In this document: positions 52,494 to 60,037 of the stretch, in pieces
How positions within the stretch are numbered: position 1 is the stretch's first letter
How the letters are laid out: each line of letters begins with the position of its first letter
From: Desulfovibrio sp. Huiquan2017
GTDB taxonomy: Bacteria; Desulfobacterota; Desulfovibrionia; Desulfovibrionales; Desulfovibrionaceae
Assembly: GCF_017351175.1 (NCBI RefSeq)
Contig: NZ_JAFMPN010000022.1
Coordinates: forward strand, 1 to 62,334
DNA length: 62,334 nt
Reading direction: 5' to 3'
Position numbers and translations under genes: made by a program
The notes under the pieces: generated by a model
What the model saw: only the letters and a program-made list of their open reading frames with translations
Database searches by the model: none
What the model was told of the DNA's origin: nothing

Positions 52494-52606
52494 CAGAAAT
52501 GGAATCTGCAACCTTTGTTATCATTGATGTTTTTGTCTTCGTGTTCCGAGGCTAGTGTAGCAGTCTTGTGTGTCACTTTAAAACAATGTTTTTTGATATG
52601 CTCCTA

Positions 52607-53995
52607 TCATTGACGCGGAATAAAGCCAGCAAACTGTGCATGTCGTCTCAATGTTGTTTGAATGGCACTGGCAATGGTTGATGGCATCGTATTCTCGGCG
52701 TTATATGCTTTCAGTTCTACTATTATTTTTGATGGTAAAATTGGTGTTCGGTCAATAAAAATATCTGCTCGAACTTTGCTATATGAGGATATTAGTGTTT
52801 CCTCATGTACAGCATTTAATCCTATTTGTGATATGCATGTTGCCAATCTTTTACCCAAGTGTGTTGGTCGCTGGGTTACCATTGGATACCACGCACGAGC
52901 TTCATCAGCACGTTTAGATTCTCGCTCTCTTAACGGTGCATATGAATCAGGAGACCACTTTCCAGACGCAACTGATATGAAATGTGTCTTTTGAAATCTA
53001 TCCAGATAGCTTTTCCCTGGAATATATGAATCATCATCGAGGTTTTTGCAGAGAGGGTGAATGTCGGCAGCAGCGATCGGAACGATCCTCACATCAAAAT
53101 ACAGTCGTGCCCTGTTGTACTCACGAAGGGGCAAAGTGTTTTGATCTTCAGAATTCAATTGCCTATACCATGCATTCCAATCAAGCTTGTAGCCCTGTCG
53201 AGGGTCAGAAAACTGTAGAACTCTTGATATTCGAAGACCATCCGTAACTGGCCAAAGAATTACAACCATATAGTCTGAAAGGTCATGAAGGGCTGTAATA
53301 TACTGGGCAAGTCGGCCACCAACCTCTTCAATGGCTGAACCAAGGGTAACAGAGTCGTCGCTTATTTGTTGAAGATCCATCTCCAAAATTTCACAATCAG
53401 AAAGATCTTTGTCCTGGTTGTGAAACTGAAATGTTTCTTGAATAATACTTGGCCAGCCCGATTTGTCGATGCTGATAATTTCAAAGTCGTTAGAGACCAG
53501 GATGCGTTGATTTCGGCTTGTAGCCGCAGCAAGGTCGTTCTGAAAGTCGCGGCTTGTGGTTAACCATATAAATAAAATTTGATTGAGGTTGCTGCGATCT
53601 CGATCTAGCAAGCTTAACGTCTCGACAAACGTAGAGGGAACTGACGTGCTTTGCGCAGCAACCTCTTCATATTGATCGACGACAGCAACAAGGCGTCGGA
53701 GTTTCCCCTTTTTGGACATTATTTCCAGAGTGTTTTTTAATGATGAAGCGTCCTCGATCGCGTGACGAGGGAGTTGTTCAACATACAACTCGGGGAGGTG
53801 TGTTCCAAGTTCTAACGCTGCAGAGGTTTTGCCACTTCCACTCTGTCCATAAACAGGAAGAAAACGGATGCCGCCGCTAACTTCCATAGAAGCGAAAGCT
53901 CGTTTAACTAAAGAAAGTAAAGACTGGTTCGGTTTCAATCGACCACGAAAAGCCATATCCAAATCTTCATACCGAGAGGGAAGGCGAAGCGACAT
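52607..53995 (-). CDS. P-loop ATPase with C-terminal PD-(D/E)xK-like segment
   Basis: The 462-residue protein has Walker A GQSGSGKTS (50-58), a Walker B-like VAVVDQYEE (103-111) and a sensor-like strand LFIWLTTSRD (141-150), as in STAND/AAA-type ATPases. Residues 160-390 match nothing I know. Near the end, RADIFID (409-415) and IIVELKAYN (425-433) place Asp411, Glu427 and Lys429 as in PD-(D/E)xK nucleases, followed by a helix. The gene is AT-rich and stands alone on the minus strand. A role as a defence NTPase-nuclease is inference; no established family name can be given. Confidence 0.72.
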   Translation of the reverse strand: MSLRLPSRYEDLDMAFRGRLKPNQSLLSLVKRAFASMEVSGGIRFLPVYGQSGSGKTSAALELGTHLPELYVEQLPRHAIEDASSLKNTLEIMSKKGKLRRLVAVVDQYEEVAAQSTSVPSTFVETLSLLDRDRSNLNQILFIWLTTSRDFQNDLAAATSRNQRILVSNDFEIISIDKSGWPSIIQETFQFHNQDKDLSDCEILEMDLQQISDDSVTLGSAIEEVGGRLAQYITALHDLSDYMVVILWPVTDGLRISRVLQFSDPRQGYKLDWNAWYRQLNSEDQNTLPLREYNRARLYFDVRIVPIAAADIHPLCKNLDDDSYIPGKSYLDRFQKTHFISVASGKWSPDSYAPLRERESKRADEARAWYPMVTQRPTHLGKRLATCISQIGLNAVHEETLISSYSKVRADIFIDRTPILPSKIIVELKAYNAENTMPSTIASAIQTTLRRHAQFAGFIPRQ

Positions 53996-54361
53996 ATAGA
54001 CCTACAAGGGTAGACAGTGTAAAAAGCAATATGAAATTAAAACATAAAATATATATCAGGACGCCGTTCTCGTTGGCAAGGAATAGTTACACGCTGTTGT
54101 CAAAATGATGATTGCCCTTGTGGTCACATGAATTTTATGGATCGATTGGGAATACTGGCTACCAACCAAATACATCTTTACCCATCCCAGAAGACAGATA
54201 CTCCCAAAGAGAAACACTCCCAAGGAGAAAGCCCGTCCAGCAACGTAGGCAAGGCGGGCATTTGCGGACGCCGTATGAGACGTCCAGGCTTACGATTTGA
54301 CCAATGCCCCAGGGAGACAGGCCAGGACGGGTCAGAAACGAAATTTGGAAGCCGATTTCGC

Positions 54362-54481
54362 CTATCCCTTGATAATCCTGTACAATGTCTGGCGGCTGAT
54401 GCCGAACTTTGTTGCCAAGACCTTCTTCTCCTCGTCATCCGCAATCTCGACGTCGAAATCACCGTTTTGAACCAATTGCAT
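54362..54481 (-). pseudogene. Helix-turn-helix remnant, 39 codons
   Basis: The frame reads EEKKVLATKFGISRQTLYRI near its end, like the C-terminal helix-turn-helix of serine recombinases and related regulators. An in-frame stop directly precedes the ATG and there is no ribosome site. The rest of a recombinase is absent, so it is probably the tail of a lost gene; a tiny DNA-binding protein is a less likely alternative. Confidence 0.5.
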
Positions 54482-54508
54482 CTATTTTTGCATATCGTCG
54501 TCAAAAAA

Positions 54509-54547
54509 CAAGAAAAAAGGGGCTGCGTTTTTACACGTAACCCCTTG
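54509..54547 (-). terminator. Possible intrinsic terminator (minus strand)
   Basis: On the minus strand GGGGTTACG and CGCAGCCCC pair with a mismatch and a wobble and are followed by six T residues. Confidence 0.45.
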
Positions 54548-54615
54548 AGAGGGTGTCTATGTGATTTTATATCTATATTGCTGTAGTTATTTGAGATAAA
54601 AAATCACATTTTTTT

Positions 54616-54638
54616 TATTGCCCCCATAGTTGCCCCCA
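54616..54638. repeat. Integrase arm-type boxes next to internal att
   Basis: Two direct copies of TTGCCCCCA, six bases apart, resemble the pair at 61728-61749 that lies between the integrase gene and the tRNA. Here they lie 18 bp before the partial att, with no integrase gene left. Confidence 0.5.
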
Positions 54639-54656
54639 AGTCTAGCCGGTAAGGGC

Positions 54657-54666
54657 ATGGCGGAGA
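54657..54666. repeat. Internal degenerate attachment site
   Basis: TGGCGGAGAG equals the first ten bases of the 20-bp att; identity then breaks down. Alone it could be chance, but with the adjoining TTGCCCCCA boxes it repeats the layout of the integrase-tRNA junction. Confidence 0.5.
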
Positions 54667-54743
54667 GTGACCTACGTTGCCACGGACTTGAAGGGCTGCT
54701 AACGTCGCCCCATGTCTGTGAGCAATAATGAGGTGGATACATC

Positions 54744-55277
54744 ATGCAAGCCAAGAAAAGCACCCGGCGAGTCAGCATCCTAGAGTCGATCTTCGACGTT
54801 CTCACAGACCACGAAGTTTATGAAACAATCAACTACCGCAACCTTGATGAATCGAGAATCAAGCAATACCTCCACCAACCTCTTCAACGCATGACTATCA
54901 ACGTCCTCCAGGAGCACGGAGGATGCCAGCCAGACAGAGCCAAGACTGTTGCCCGCCAAGCTCTGCGGTGGGAGGGGGATCAACAGACGACAGTCAACAA
55001 CTTCATGTTTTTCGGAGTCCAACACCGGCCTGACTTCGACCTGAATATTTTGAACACCTCCTTTGCTATCGAAATTAAACGCGGTCAGGGTGGGACGGAC
55101 ATACGCAGCGGCATCGGCCAGAGCCTTGTCTACACGACCCTATATGACTTTTGTGCCTACCTGTTCATTGATACTTCAGCCGATAAACGGGTGGTCAACG
55201 CTTTTTCCAGCGAGCGAGAACAGGCTTTCGTTGAAAAGCTCTGGCGGGACCACAACGTGATGTTCAAGGTTGTCTAA
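54744..55277 (+). CDS. Compact PD-(D/E)xK nuclease-like protein
   Basis: The 177-residue protein shows RPDFDL (95-100), AIEIKRG (108-114) and GIGQSLVYTTLYDF (123-136). These match the D...ExK...QxxxY arrangement of RecB/Cas4-type PD-(D/E)xK nucleases: Asp97, Glu110, Lys112, Gln126 and Tyr130. The N-terminal 90 residues are helical with no known domain. GAGGTGG lies before the ATG. It heads a short run with a 33-codon frame and a DUF3800 gene. It probably acts on DNA; defence is inferred from context. Confidence 0.7.
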   Translation: MQAKKSTRRVSILESIFDVLTDHEVYETINYRNLDESRIKQYLHQPLQRMTINVLQEHGGCQPDRAKTVARQALRWEGDQQTTVNNFMFFGVQHRPDFDLNILNTSFAIEIKRGQGGTDIRSGIGQSLVYTTLYDFCAYLFIDTSADKRVVNAFSSEREQAFVEKLWRDHNVMFKVV

Positions 55278-55297
55278 GCCCTACCTGGAGGATAATC

Positions 55298-55399
55298 ATG
55301 CCCACGTATCGACTTGAACCAATTGACCTCAACCATCCTGAATATTCAGGGGTTGAAGTGACGATGGATATTCTGGGTAGCTCTGGTAGAAATAAGTAG
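55298..55399 (+). CDS. 33-residue frame, probably a truncated gene
   Basis: TGGAGGATAATC gives an excellent ribosome site before this ATG, 20 bp after the nuclease stop. The product begins MPTYRLEPIDLNHPEY and ends at TAG 33 codons later. The first part recalls small proteins that start with TYRL...DLNHP and go on for about 80 residues, so this may be the N-terminal stub of such a gene. It could also be a genuine small protein. Confidence 0.45.
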   Translation: MPTYRLEPIDLNHPEYSGVEVTMDILGSSGRNK

Positions 55400-55465
55400 C
55401 CAAGATGATGGATTACAGTGCGTTCAATCACGTTTTCCGTCTGCACATATTAGATAGGACTAGTT

Positions 55466-56122
55466 ATGTCGCGATTGTTTCTCTTTGCGGATGAATCTGG
55501 TGATTTTTGTTTCACAACCGGCGACAACATAAGTAAATTTTATATTGTCTGCACTGTTGTCATGGAGTCATGTGAGATTGGTGATAGTCTTCTCGCTTTA
55601 AGGCGAAGTTTGTCCTGGGATAATAAACCATTGAATGATTTTTTTCATGCCACTTGCGACAAGCAAGTTATTAGAGATGCTGTATATGCTGAAATTTCAA
55701 AATTTGATTTTTCTATACAAGCAACCATAATGGAAAAGCGTAAGGCCCAACCACAAACGAGGGTAACAGAAGAAAGATTTTATAAATATGGTTGGTATTA
55801 CCATTTCATGCATTCATCTGGTGGATATCTAGACGCTAATGATGAAATACATGTGACAGTTGCAACCATTGGTACGAAAAAGAAAAGGACAGCGTTTGAA
55901 GATGCTGTCCGAGATGTCATCCGACAAAAGCTTTATAGGCACCAATGGGAAACATCATTTTGGCCTTGCCAAACTGACCCATGCTTGCAGGTCGCGGATT
56001 ATTGTACTTGGGCTATCCAAAGAAAGTGGGAAATGGGAGATACAAGATCTTACGATCTTATAAAAGACAAGATCAACTATGAGTACGAATTGTTTAAGCG
56101 TGGAACACAGTTATTTTATTGA
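55466..56122 (+). CDS. DUF3800-domain protein
   Basis: The 218-residue protein starts with LFLFADESGDFCF (residues 4-16), the hallmark acidic motif of DUF3800, and ends with DPCLQVADYCTWAIQRKWE, the second conserved motif. The fold is thought to be RNase H-like; the acidic residues suggest metal-dependent nuclease activity. DUF3800 genes are common near phage and defence loci. The coding sequence is clearly AT-rich, unlike the satellite genes to its right, so it came from a different source. Confidence 0.85.
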   Translation: MSRLFLFADESGDFCFTTGDNISKFYIVCTVVMESCEIGDSLLALRRSLSWDNKPLNDFFHATCDKQVIRDAVYAEISKFDFSIQATIMEKRKAQPQTRVTEERFYKYGWYYHFMHSSGGYLDANDEIHVTVATIGTKKKRTAFEDAVRDVIRQKLYRHQWETSFWPCQTDPCLQVADYCTWAIQRKWEMGDTRSYDLIKDKINYEYELFKRGTQLFY

Positions 56123-56320
56123 AAAAAATAAAGTGGCCGCATTCCCGACTATCCCTCATGGAGAAGTGCCCAGGGGCTCTTTTTATCGGACGCCAACCAC
56201 TATTTCAAAATGTATTATTTATGCCAAGGTGGCAAGCTGTTTTTGCTCTTTTAATCGGTTTGAGTAGGACCGATCCCGAAGGACCGGCCCCATTGCCACG
56301 ATGGAGAATCGCGAGCGCGG

Positions 56321-57136
56321 TTAAGCGGCCTTGGGTAACGCAACCCGCCACACGTTACTGGAGAACTCGGCTTCAAGTCCGGAGCGCAGAACATCCACCA
56401 CGGCTGCCACATGTTCGGCATCGGCCTCGGCATCATCAAGCATGACCTGGACCCAAGAAAGCCCTGCGGACTCCAGAGCCATATCACGGGCGCGCTCCAA
56501 AGTTTCGCCGGGAATTGACGGGGCGAGTTGGCCAAGAGGATCGTTTCCCAACAGGCGGAAAAATCCCACGTCGCCAGCCTTGGCCCGATCCATCACCAGC
56601 AGAACGCGTTTTGTCGGGTCCATAGCCCTCATGGTGTCGCGGGCTTCGCGGTCCCGCATTTCCGTAAGGTGTTGGTCAACGTCTTCGGGCAGAGTCCAAA
56701 CGGCATTGTAGACGGCCTTTGCCACCTCAACAGGCTTGGCAGCCATGGTCTTGATCTTTTCAAGGGATTCAGCAACCGGGGGCCATGCCTCAGTCAGTGT
56801 TTCCGATACCCTTTTAGCCCGTACCTCCTCCCGATAGTCGGTGTTCGAGAGAATTTTCCGGGCCTTGATTATAGCGGGGGCGAGTTGGTTCATGCCAGCT
56901 TCCAACAGCGAGTCATAGGCGGCAGCACGGCGGGGGGCGGTCCAGGCATTATCCCGGTCAATAAGAGTTTTCAAGCGCACATCCAACGATTCCATTCCGA
57001 GTGCGTTGCCGAGATTGCCGATGCCATGAGTTTCAGGATTAGTTTCCAAAGCGTCACGCCGTGCGTGAAGGTCGGGGACTGGGACAAGCCCAACGCCCGG
57101 AACCTTGGCGAGTCCATTTTCATTGATCACAATCAT
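56321..57136 (-). CDS. Hypothetical island protein, 271 residues
   Basis: I do not recognise it. The protein is mostly helical and charged. A short N-terminal part (VPGVGLVPVPDLHARRDALE) is followed by long helices through about residue 240 and an Ala/Glu-rich end (DDAEADAEHVAAVVDVLRSG). There is no signal or membrane segment. Its composition is GC-rich like the satellite genes. The neighbour upstream ends 2 bp before its start region, so they form one unit. Confidence 0.7.
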   Translation of the reverse strand: MIVINENGLAKVPGVGLVPVPDLHARRDALETNPETHGIGNLGNALGMESLDVRLKTLIDRDNAWTAPRRAAAYDSLLEAGMNQLAPAIIKARKILSNTDYREEVRAKRVSETLTEAWPPVAESLEKIKTMAAKPVEVAKAVYNAVWTLPEDVDQHLTEMRDREARDTMRAMDPTKRVLLVMDRAKAGDVGFFRLLGNDPLGQLAPSIPGETLERARDMALESAGLSWVQVMLDDAEADAEHVAAVVDVLRSGLEAEFSSNVWRVALPKAA

Positions 57137-57137
57137 A

Positions 57138-57308
57138 TTACAACCCCTTAATTTTGTTGTTCAAAGTGTTTACGGCTTCGCGGATTTCGTCCGGCAAACC
57201 TTGACCATCTTTGGCAATTTCGCCAATTAGGCCAATGGCTTCGGCCAGGTGTTCGGCCAGATTGATGCGGCGAATGATCAGCATGTTGTTTCGAGAAACT
57301 TCGGACAT
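57138..57308 (-). CDS. Hypothetical small helical protein, 56 residues
   Basis: From 57308, with AGGAGCACA upstream, the product starts MSEVSRNNMLIIRRINLAEH and is one or two helices ending NTLNNKIKGL. It has no known domain. It is part of the minus-strand run of small satellite genes. Confidence 0.6.
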   Translation of the reverse strand: MSEVSRNNMLIIRRINLAEHLAEAIGLIGEIAKDGQGLPDEIREAVNTLNNKIKGL

Positions 57309-57334
57309 TGTTGTGCTCCTGTTGTTTTTGTAGG

Positions 57335-57625
57335 TTAAGCGCCGGATTCGGCGCGGTTTGCGTAGTGGGCCTGGGCAATCTGTTCCCATTCCTCATTGGT
57401 CAAGGGCTTGAATCCGTGAAGGACCGTGGACGTGGTGGAAGCCTCCACACGGGCAACAAACGCCTCTTTTGACTCGCTAGGTTCCCGGTGGAAGATTTCA
57501 CCGACTCGGCCCTCGGCATATGTCAGTTCGCACCATGAGGGTGTGAGCCAAAAACGAGGTATGTCTTGGGGCGCAGTGCGGGATTCCAACGCCTCCAGGC
57601 GGGCGGATAAGTTACGCGGCCTCAT
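57335..57625 (-). CDS. Hypothetical island protein, 96 residues
   Basis: From 57625, with CGGAGGTTCCCG upstream, the product starts MRPRNLSARLEALESRTAPQ. The opening resembles that of the next protein upstream (RTFKGRLDRLERVQ): a short basic coiled helix. A middle part with WLTPSWCELTYAEGRVGEIF and a helical end follow. It overlaps the upstream gene by 14 bp. Function unknown. Confidence 0.65.
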   Translation of the reverse strand: MRPRNLSARLEALESRTAPQDIPRFWLTPSWCELTYAEGRVGEIFHREPSESKEAFVARVEASTTSTVLHGFKPLTNEEWEQIAQAHYANRAESGA

Positions 57626-57851
57626 CGGGAACCTCCGGGGCGGGGCGGCGCATGTCCACGGCATTGACCACCACAAGCGGGCCGGTATGGTCCGGGAACG
57701 CGGCCTGGGCATCCTCTACGCTGTCGAAGCTCTGACCGTTGACGGAAAATCCGTCTTCGGTGGGAATCGCTACAAGACCAGGGGCCGGGGGCTGCTTATC
57801 CTCCTGAACGCGTTCCAGCCGATCAAGACGGCCTTTGAATGTTCGGTTCAT
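57612..57851 (-). CDS. Hypothetical island protein, 79 residues
   Basis: The product starts MNRTFKGRLDRLERVQEDKQ, a basic coiled helix, and continues with strands (GLVAIPTEDGFSVNGQSFDS). GGAGAATTTATA precedes the ATG. It overlaps its downstream neighbour by 14 bp and shares one base with the upstream gene's stop, so translation is coupled. Function unknown. Confidence 0.65.
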   Translation of the reverse strand: MNRTFKGRLDRLERVQEDKQPPAPGLVAIPTEDGFSVNGQSFDSVEDAQAAFPDHTGPLVVVNAVDMRRPAPEVPDEAA

Positions 57852-58105
57852 TATAAATTCTCCTTTTCTTCCAGCACCTTGATACGCTGCTCAAGGTCGC
57901 TCGTTTGGATGATGCTCGCCATGACCTGGGCCAAATATCCGAGCGCCCGCGCCTTTGTTCCGTCGATTTCGTCACGGTTCAGCCGGTTCGCCACGTCCGC
58001 CAGAAAAACCCGGAGGTCTTGAGCGGACTTCAACCGCCGCTTGGGAGGGAGGGGGGTAGGTGTCGGATTTCCGCATCCGGCCTTGGTTGAGGTGCTATCT
58101 TCCAT
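57851..58105 (-). CDS. Hypothetical island protein, 84 residues
   Basis: The product has a Pro-rich N terminus (about 1-25), then LRVFLADVANRLNRDEIDGT and ALGYLAQVMASIIQTSDLEQ, ending in a coiled helix. The layout is common for small phage/satellite proteins near nuclease or terminase genes but I cannot name it. AAGGAGTTTTTGCG precedes the ATG. Confidence 0.65.
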   Translation of the reverse strand: MEDSTSTKAGCGNPTPTPLPPKRRLKSAQDLRVFLADVANRLNRDEIDGTKARALGYLAQVMASIIQTSDLEQRIKVLEEKENL

Positions 58106-58130
58106 CGCAAAAACTCCTTGTTTTATGGCC

Positions 58131-58604
58131 CTACGCGGCCTTCTGAGACGTTTTCACTGCCGCCTTGTACTCGCGCTCCACCTGCTTGGCGTAGTGTCTT
58201 AAAAAATGAAATGTAGCGAATTCAGCCCATGCCCTGTTTTGTGCGAAGTGGAAGGTTGCCCTGTATTTGGACATGAAGCTGTAAACGGTCTGTGTCGCTG
58301 CCTTGGGTTGCATCTTGCTTCGGTAGTTCCCGGCCACCAAATCGGAGAAAGGGGCTTCGACCACCACCATGAAGGCATCCAAGCCCCTGGCTCTGGTCAA
58401 CTCCCGCTCAAAGCGTTCCCGGCCCGTTGAAATGGATGCCATGAAGTCAGGCAGGGATTTACGCTCGACGGCCACCCGGCTTTCCAGTCCGGCAAGTGAA
58501 TAGTCGCCAGTTGCTAGGGGGGCGTCGATCACGGTCACGCCCTCAAACTTTGGACCATCAAAGTGAAAAGGGACTTGTTCGCGGCTATCGCGGACGATCT
58601 GCAT
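58131..58604 (-). CDS. ERCC4-type nuclease domain protein
   Basis: The 157-residue protein is an ERCC4 (XPF/Mus81-type) nuclease domain: IVRDSREQVPF at the start, LATGDYSLAGLESRVAVERK with the GD...ERK catalytic core, and SLPDFMASISTGRERFEREL. It would cut branched or flap DNA with Mg. No helicase or helix-hairpin-helix is fused, so a partner is likely. It sits in the satellite's replication block; the start overlaps the end of a 52-codon frame. Confidence 0.85.
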   Translation of the reverse strand: MQIVRDSREQVPFHFDGPKFEGVTVIDAPLATGDYSLAGLESRVAVERKSLPDFMASISTGRERFERELTRARGLDAFMVVVEAPFSDLVAGNYRSKMQPKAATQTVYSFMSKYRATFHFAQNRAWAEFATFHFLRHYAKQVEREYKAAVKTSQKAA

Positions 58605-58743
58605 AGGCTTCTCCTCTCACCGGCTCTTTGCCTTTTCCCTCAAGAGCTTGACCAATGAGCGAAATGATTCGCTTTGCCGTGCCCTGGCCGAAGCCGTTAG
58701 ACCGTAGGGTCTTCTCTATCCGGCGCTTATCTTCGGTCTTCAT
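58585..58743 (-). CDS. Small basic protein, 52 residues
   Basis: This short frame links two genes: its ATG lies inside the 3' end of the replication-type gene and its stop lies inside the ERCC4 gene. The product starts MKTEDKRRIEKTLRSNGFGQ and is rich in Lys and Arg with GTAKRIISLIGQALEGK in the middle. GGGGAAAGCC precedes it. The chained overlaps and lack of any gap favour a real, coupled gene. Confidence 0.5.
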   Translation of the reverse strand: MKTEDKRRIEKTLRSNGFGQGTAKRIISLIGQALEGKGKEPVRGEAYADRPR

Positions 58744-59713
58744 GGCTTTCCCCGGTCGCTCTGCACGACATTCCCAATGTCGTGTACTTGTTCAAGACTT
58801 GTTCAGATACTTGTTCAGATACTTGTTCCGGTTCCCTGGTGTCCGGTTGCGAGGCCGTCAATGTCCGGTCGTAGGCTTGTTTATGTCCGGTCTTCGTGAA
58901 CATCGTGTTTTCCGGGGCCTGTCTTTGCCGTCTGCGGGTGTTGGTCAGCCTGGACCGCGCCCCTGGAGTTGGCGTGATATCTTCAACACCACCAAGCCGC
59001 CGCAACACGGCGTTACACTGCAAATTGCTAACATCTTGCATAAGGATTCCCTCGCGGTATAGTTCGGTCGGGCTGGAAGTTGTGCCTTCCTCGTTGGCGA
59101 CTATAAATCCGTTATCTACAAGCCAAGACCATGCGCGACGGCCTGTCCGTGATTCGAGTCCAGCGATCCTATTGAGGAAGGTGGGGAGCAAGTATCTCGC
59201 ATCAACGAATCGTTGGCTTGCGTCAGCACATTCGTAGGCAACAAGCCATTCGTCTCCCCCGGCGTCTTCATTGGTCCATGCCATCCCTTCCGACCACGAA
59301 AGCCCTAGAAGCGCGAGATAGAGTTTCCGGACCGATGGAGTCATGACAGCCCAAACGCCTTGGAAAATCAGCGCGGATTCCATGCGGACCCAGACCTTGG
59401 GATCAGGGCGCGACGCGTAGGTTGAATACCTCATGACGTATTCAAGTCGCGTCCGGCCTCCAGGTGTGGCCACTCGGCGCTTGTCGAGCCACCTCTCACC
59501 GTACAAGTAGTTTGTTGCGGTTGCGGCTGTACGCTTGGCAATCCCAGCTAGAACAGCGATCCGATCCAGGCTAGGCCGGGCAATGCGCGTCTTTCGGTTT
59601 TCGTGGGCAATCAGGACCGGCAGGACGGCAAGGCGGCTATCGGGCCAGGACTCGCCAAATTCACCGGCTCGGATTGATTCGCGGAAGGGGAGCAAAATGA
59701 AGTTACCGGCCAT
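58727..59713 (-). CDS. Winged-helix replication-type protein
   Basis: The 328-residue protein has an N-terminal helix-turn-helix part (about 30-90: SRLAVLPVLIAHENRKTR, SLDRIAVLAGIAKRTAATA) like winged-helix replication initiators of plasmids and satellites. The middle is helical and unplaced. The C-terminal part is polar and includes the short repeat EQVSEQVSEQV, encoded by 12-bp DNA repeats. I infer a replication or regulatory role from the fold and position; no primase or relaxase motif is seen. Confidence 0.6.
   Translation of the reverse strand: MAGNFILLPFRESIRAGEFGESWPDSRLAVLPVLIAHENRKTRIARPSLDRIAVLAGIAKRTAATATNYLYGERWLDKRRVATPGGRTRLEYVMRYSTYASRPDPKVWVRMESALIFQGVWAVMTPSVRKLYLALLGLSWSEGMAWTNEDAGGDEWLVAYECADASQRFVDARYLLPTFLNRIAGLESRTGRRAWSWLVDNGFIVANEEGTTSSPTELYREGILMQDVSNLQCNAVLRRLGGVEDITPTPGARSRLTNTRRRQRQAPENTMFTKTGHKQAYDRTLTASQPDTREPEQVSEQVSEQVLNKYTTLGMSCRATGESHEDRR
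58764..58828. repeat. Iteron-like cluster: inverted repeat plus four direct repeats
   Basis: CACGACATT-CCC-AATGTCGTG (58764-58784) is a perfect inverted repeat. It is followed at once by four copies of ACTTGTTC starting at 58786, 58797, 58809 and 58821, i.e. spaced 11-12 bp, about one DNA turn. It lies inside the 3' end of the replication-type gene. Confidence 0.6.
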
Positions 59714-59749
59714 GGCAAGGCACCGTCACGGTGTGATGGTGATACATGG

Positions 59750-59959
59750 CTACGCCGCCTTGCCTTCCTGGGTGCGTTCCTTCATCCACTCACGGACGGA
59801 TTCAGCGGACCATGCGGTCGTACGTTCTGCCAGCTTGGTAGGAGCCGGGAATTGCCCCCTTTGGACCCAGCGCCAAAGAGTGGCCTTGCTGACCGGGATG
59901 AATTGCAGAACTTGCTTGGCTCGAAGAAAGCCAGTTTCGGGAAATGTGGGTGCGTTCAT
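59750..59959 (-). CDS. AlpA-family excisionase/regulator
   Basis: The 69-residue protein is an AlpA/MerR-like DNA-binding protein: FLRAKQVLQFIPVSKATLWR then WVQRGQFPAPTKLAERTTAW and a final helix. AlpA proteins control excision and integrase expression in P4-like elements. GGAGGCGAATATG is its ribosome site. A small inverted repeat CACCG-TCA-CGGTG (59721-59733) lies just downstream, before the replication-type gene, and could be its operator. Confidence 0.88.
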   Translation of the reverse strand: MNAPTFPETGFLRAKQVLQFIPVSKATLWRWVQRGQFPAPTKLAERTTAWSAESVREWMKERTQEGKAA

Positions 59960-60037
59960 ATTCGCCTCCGTTGGGTTACGTGAGGCAAGAATAGACGCTA
60001 TGGGATAGAGCTTTTAGCTAAACAAATGCTTATTTAA

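Larger units (their letters stand above)
53996..54743. other. Gene-poor junction segment inside the island
   Basis: No intact gene is seen. The stretch holds a helix-turn-helix remnant (54362-54481), an imperfect hairpin with a T run on the minus strand (about 54509-54547), two TTGCCCCCA boxes (54616-54638) and a partial att (54657-54666). It also carries the probable promoter of the divergent cargo genes. It looks like a scar between two integrated segments. Confidence 0.55.

Noticed and set aside
57138..58105. Toxin-antitoxin pairs among the small island genes
   Set aside because: Small overlapping genes are present, but none shows RelE, HicA, MazF, VapC or antitoxin motifs; the layout fits satellite genes of unknown role.
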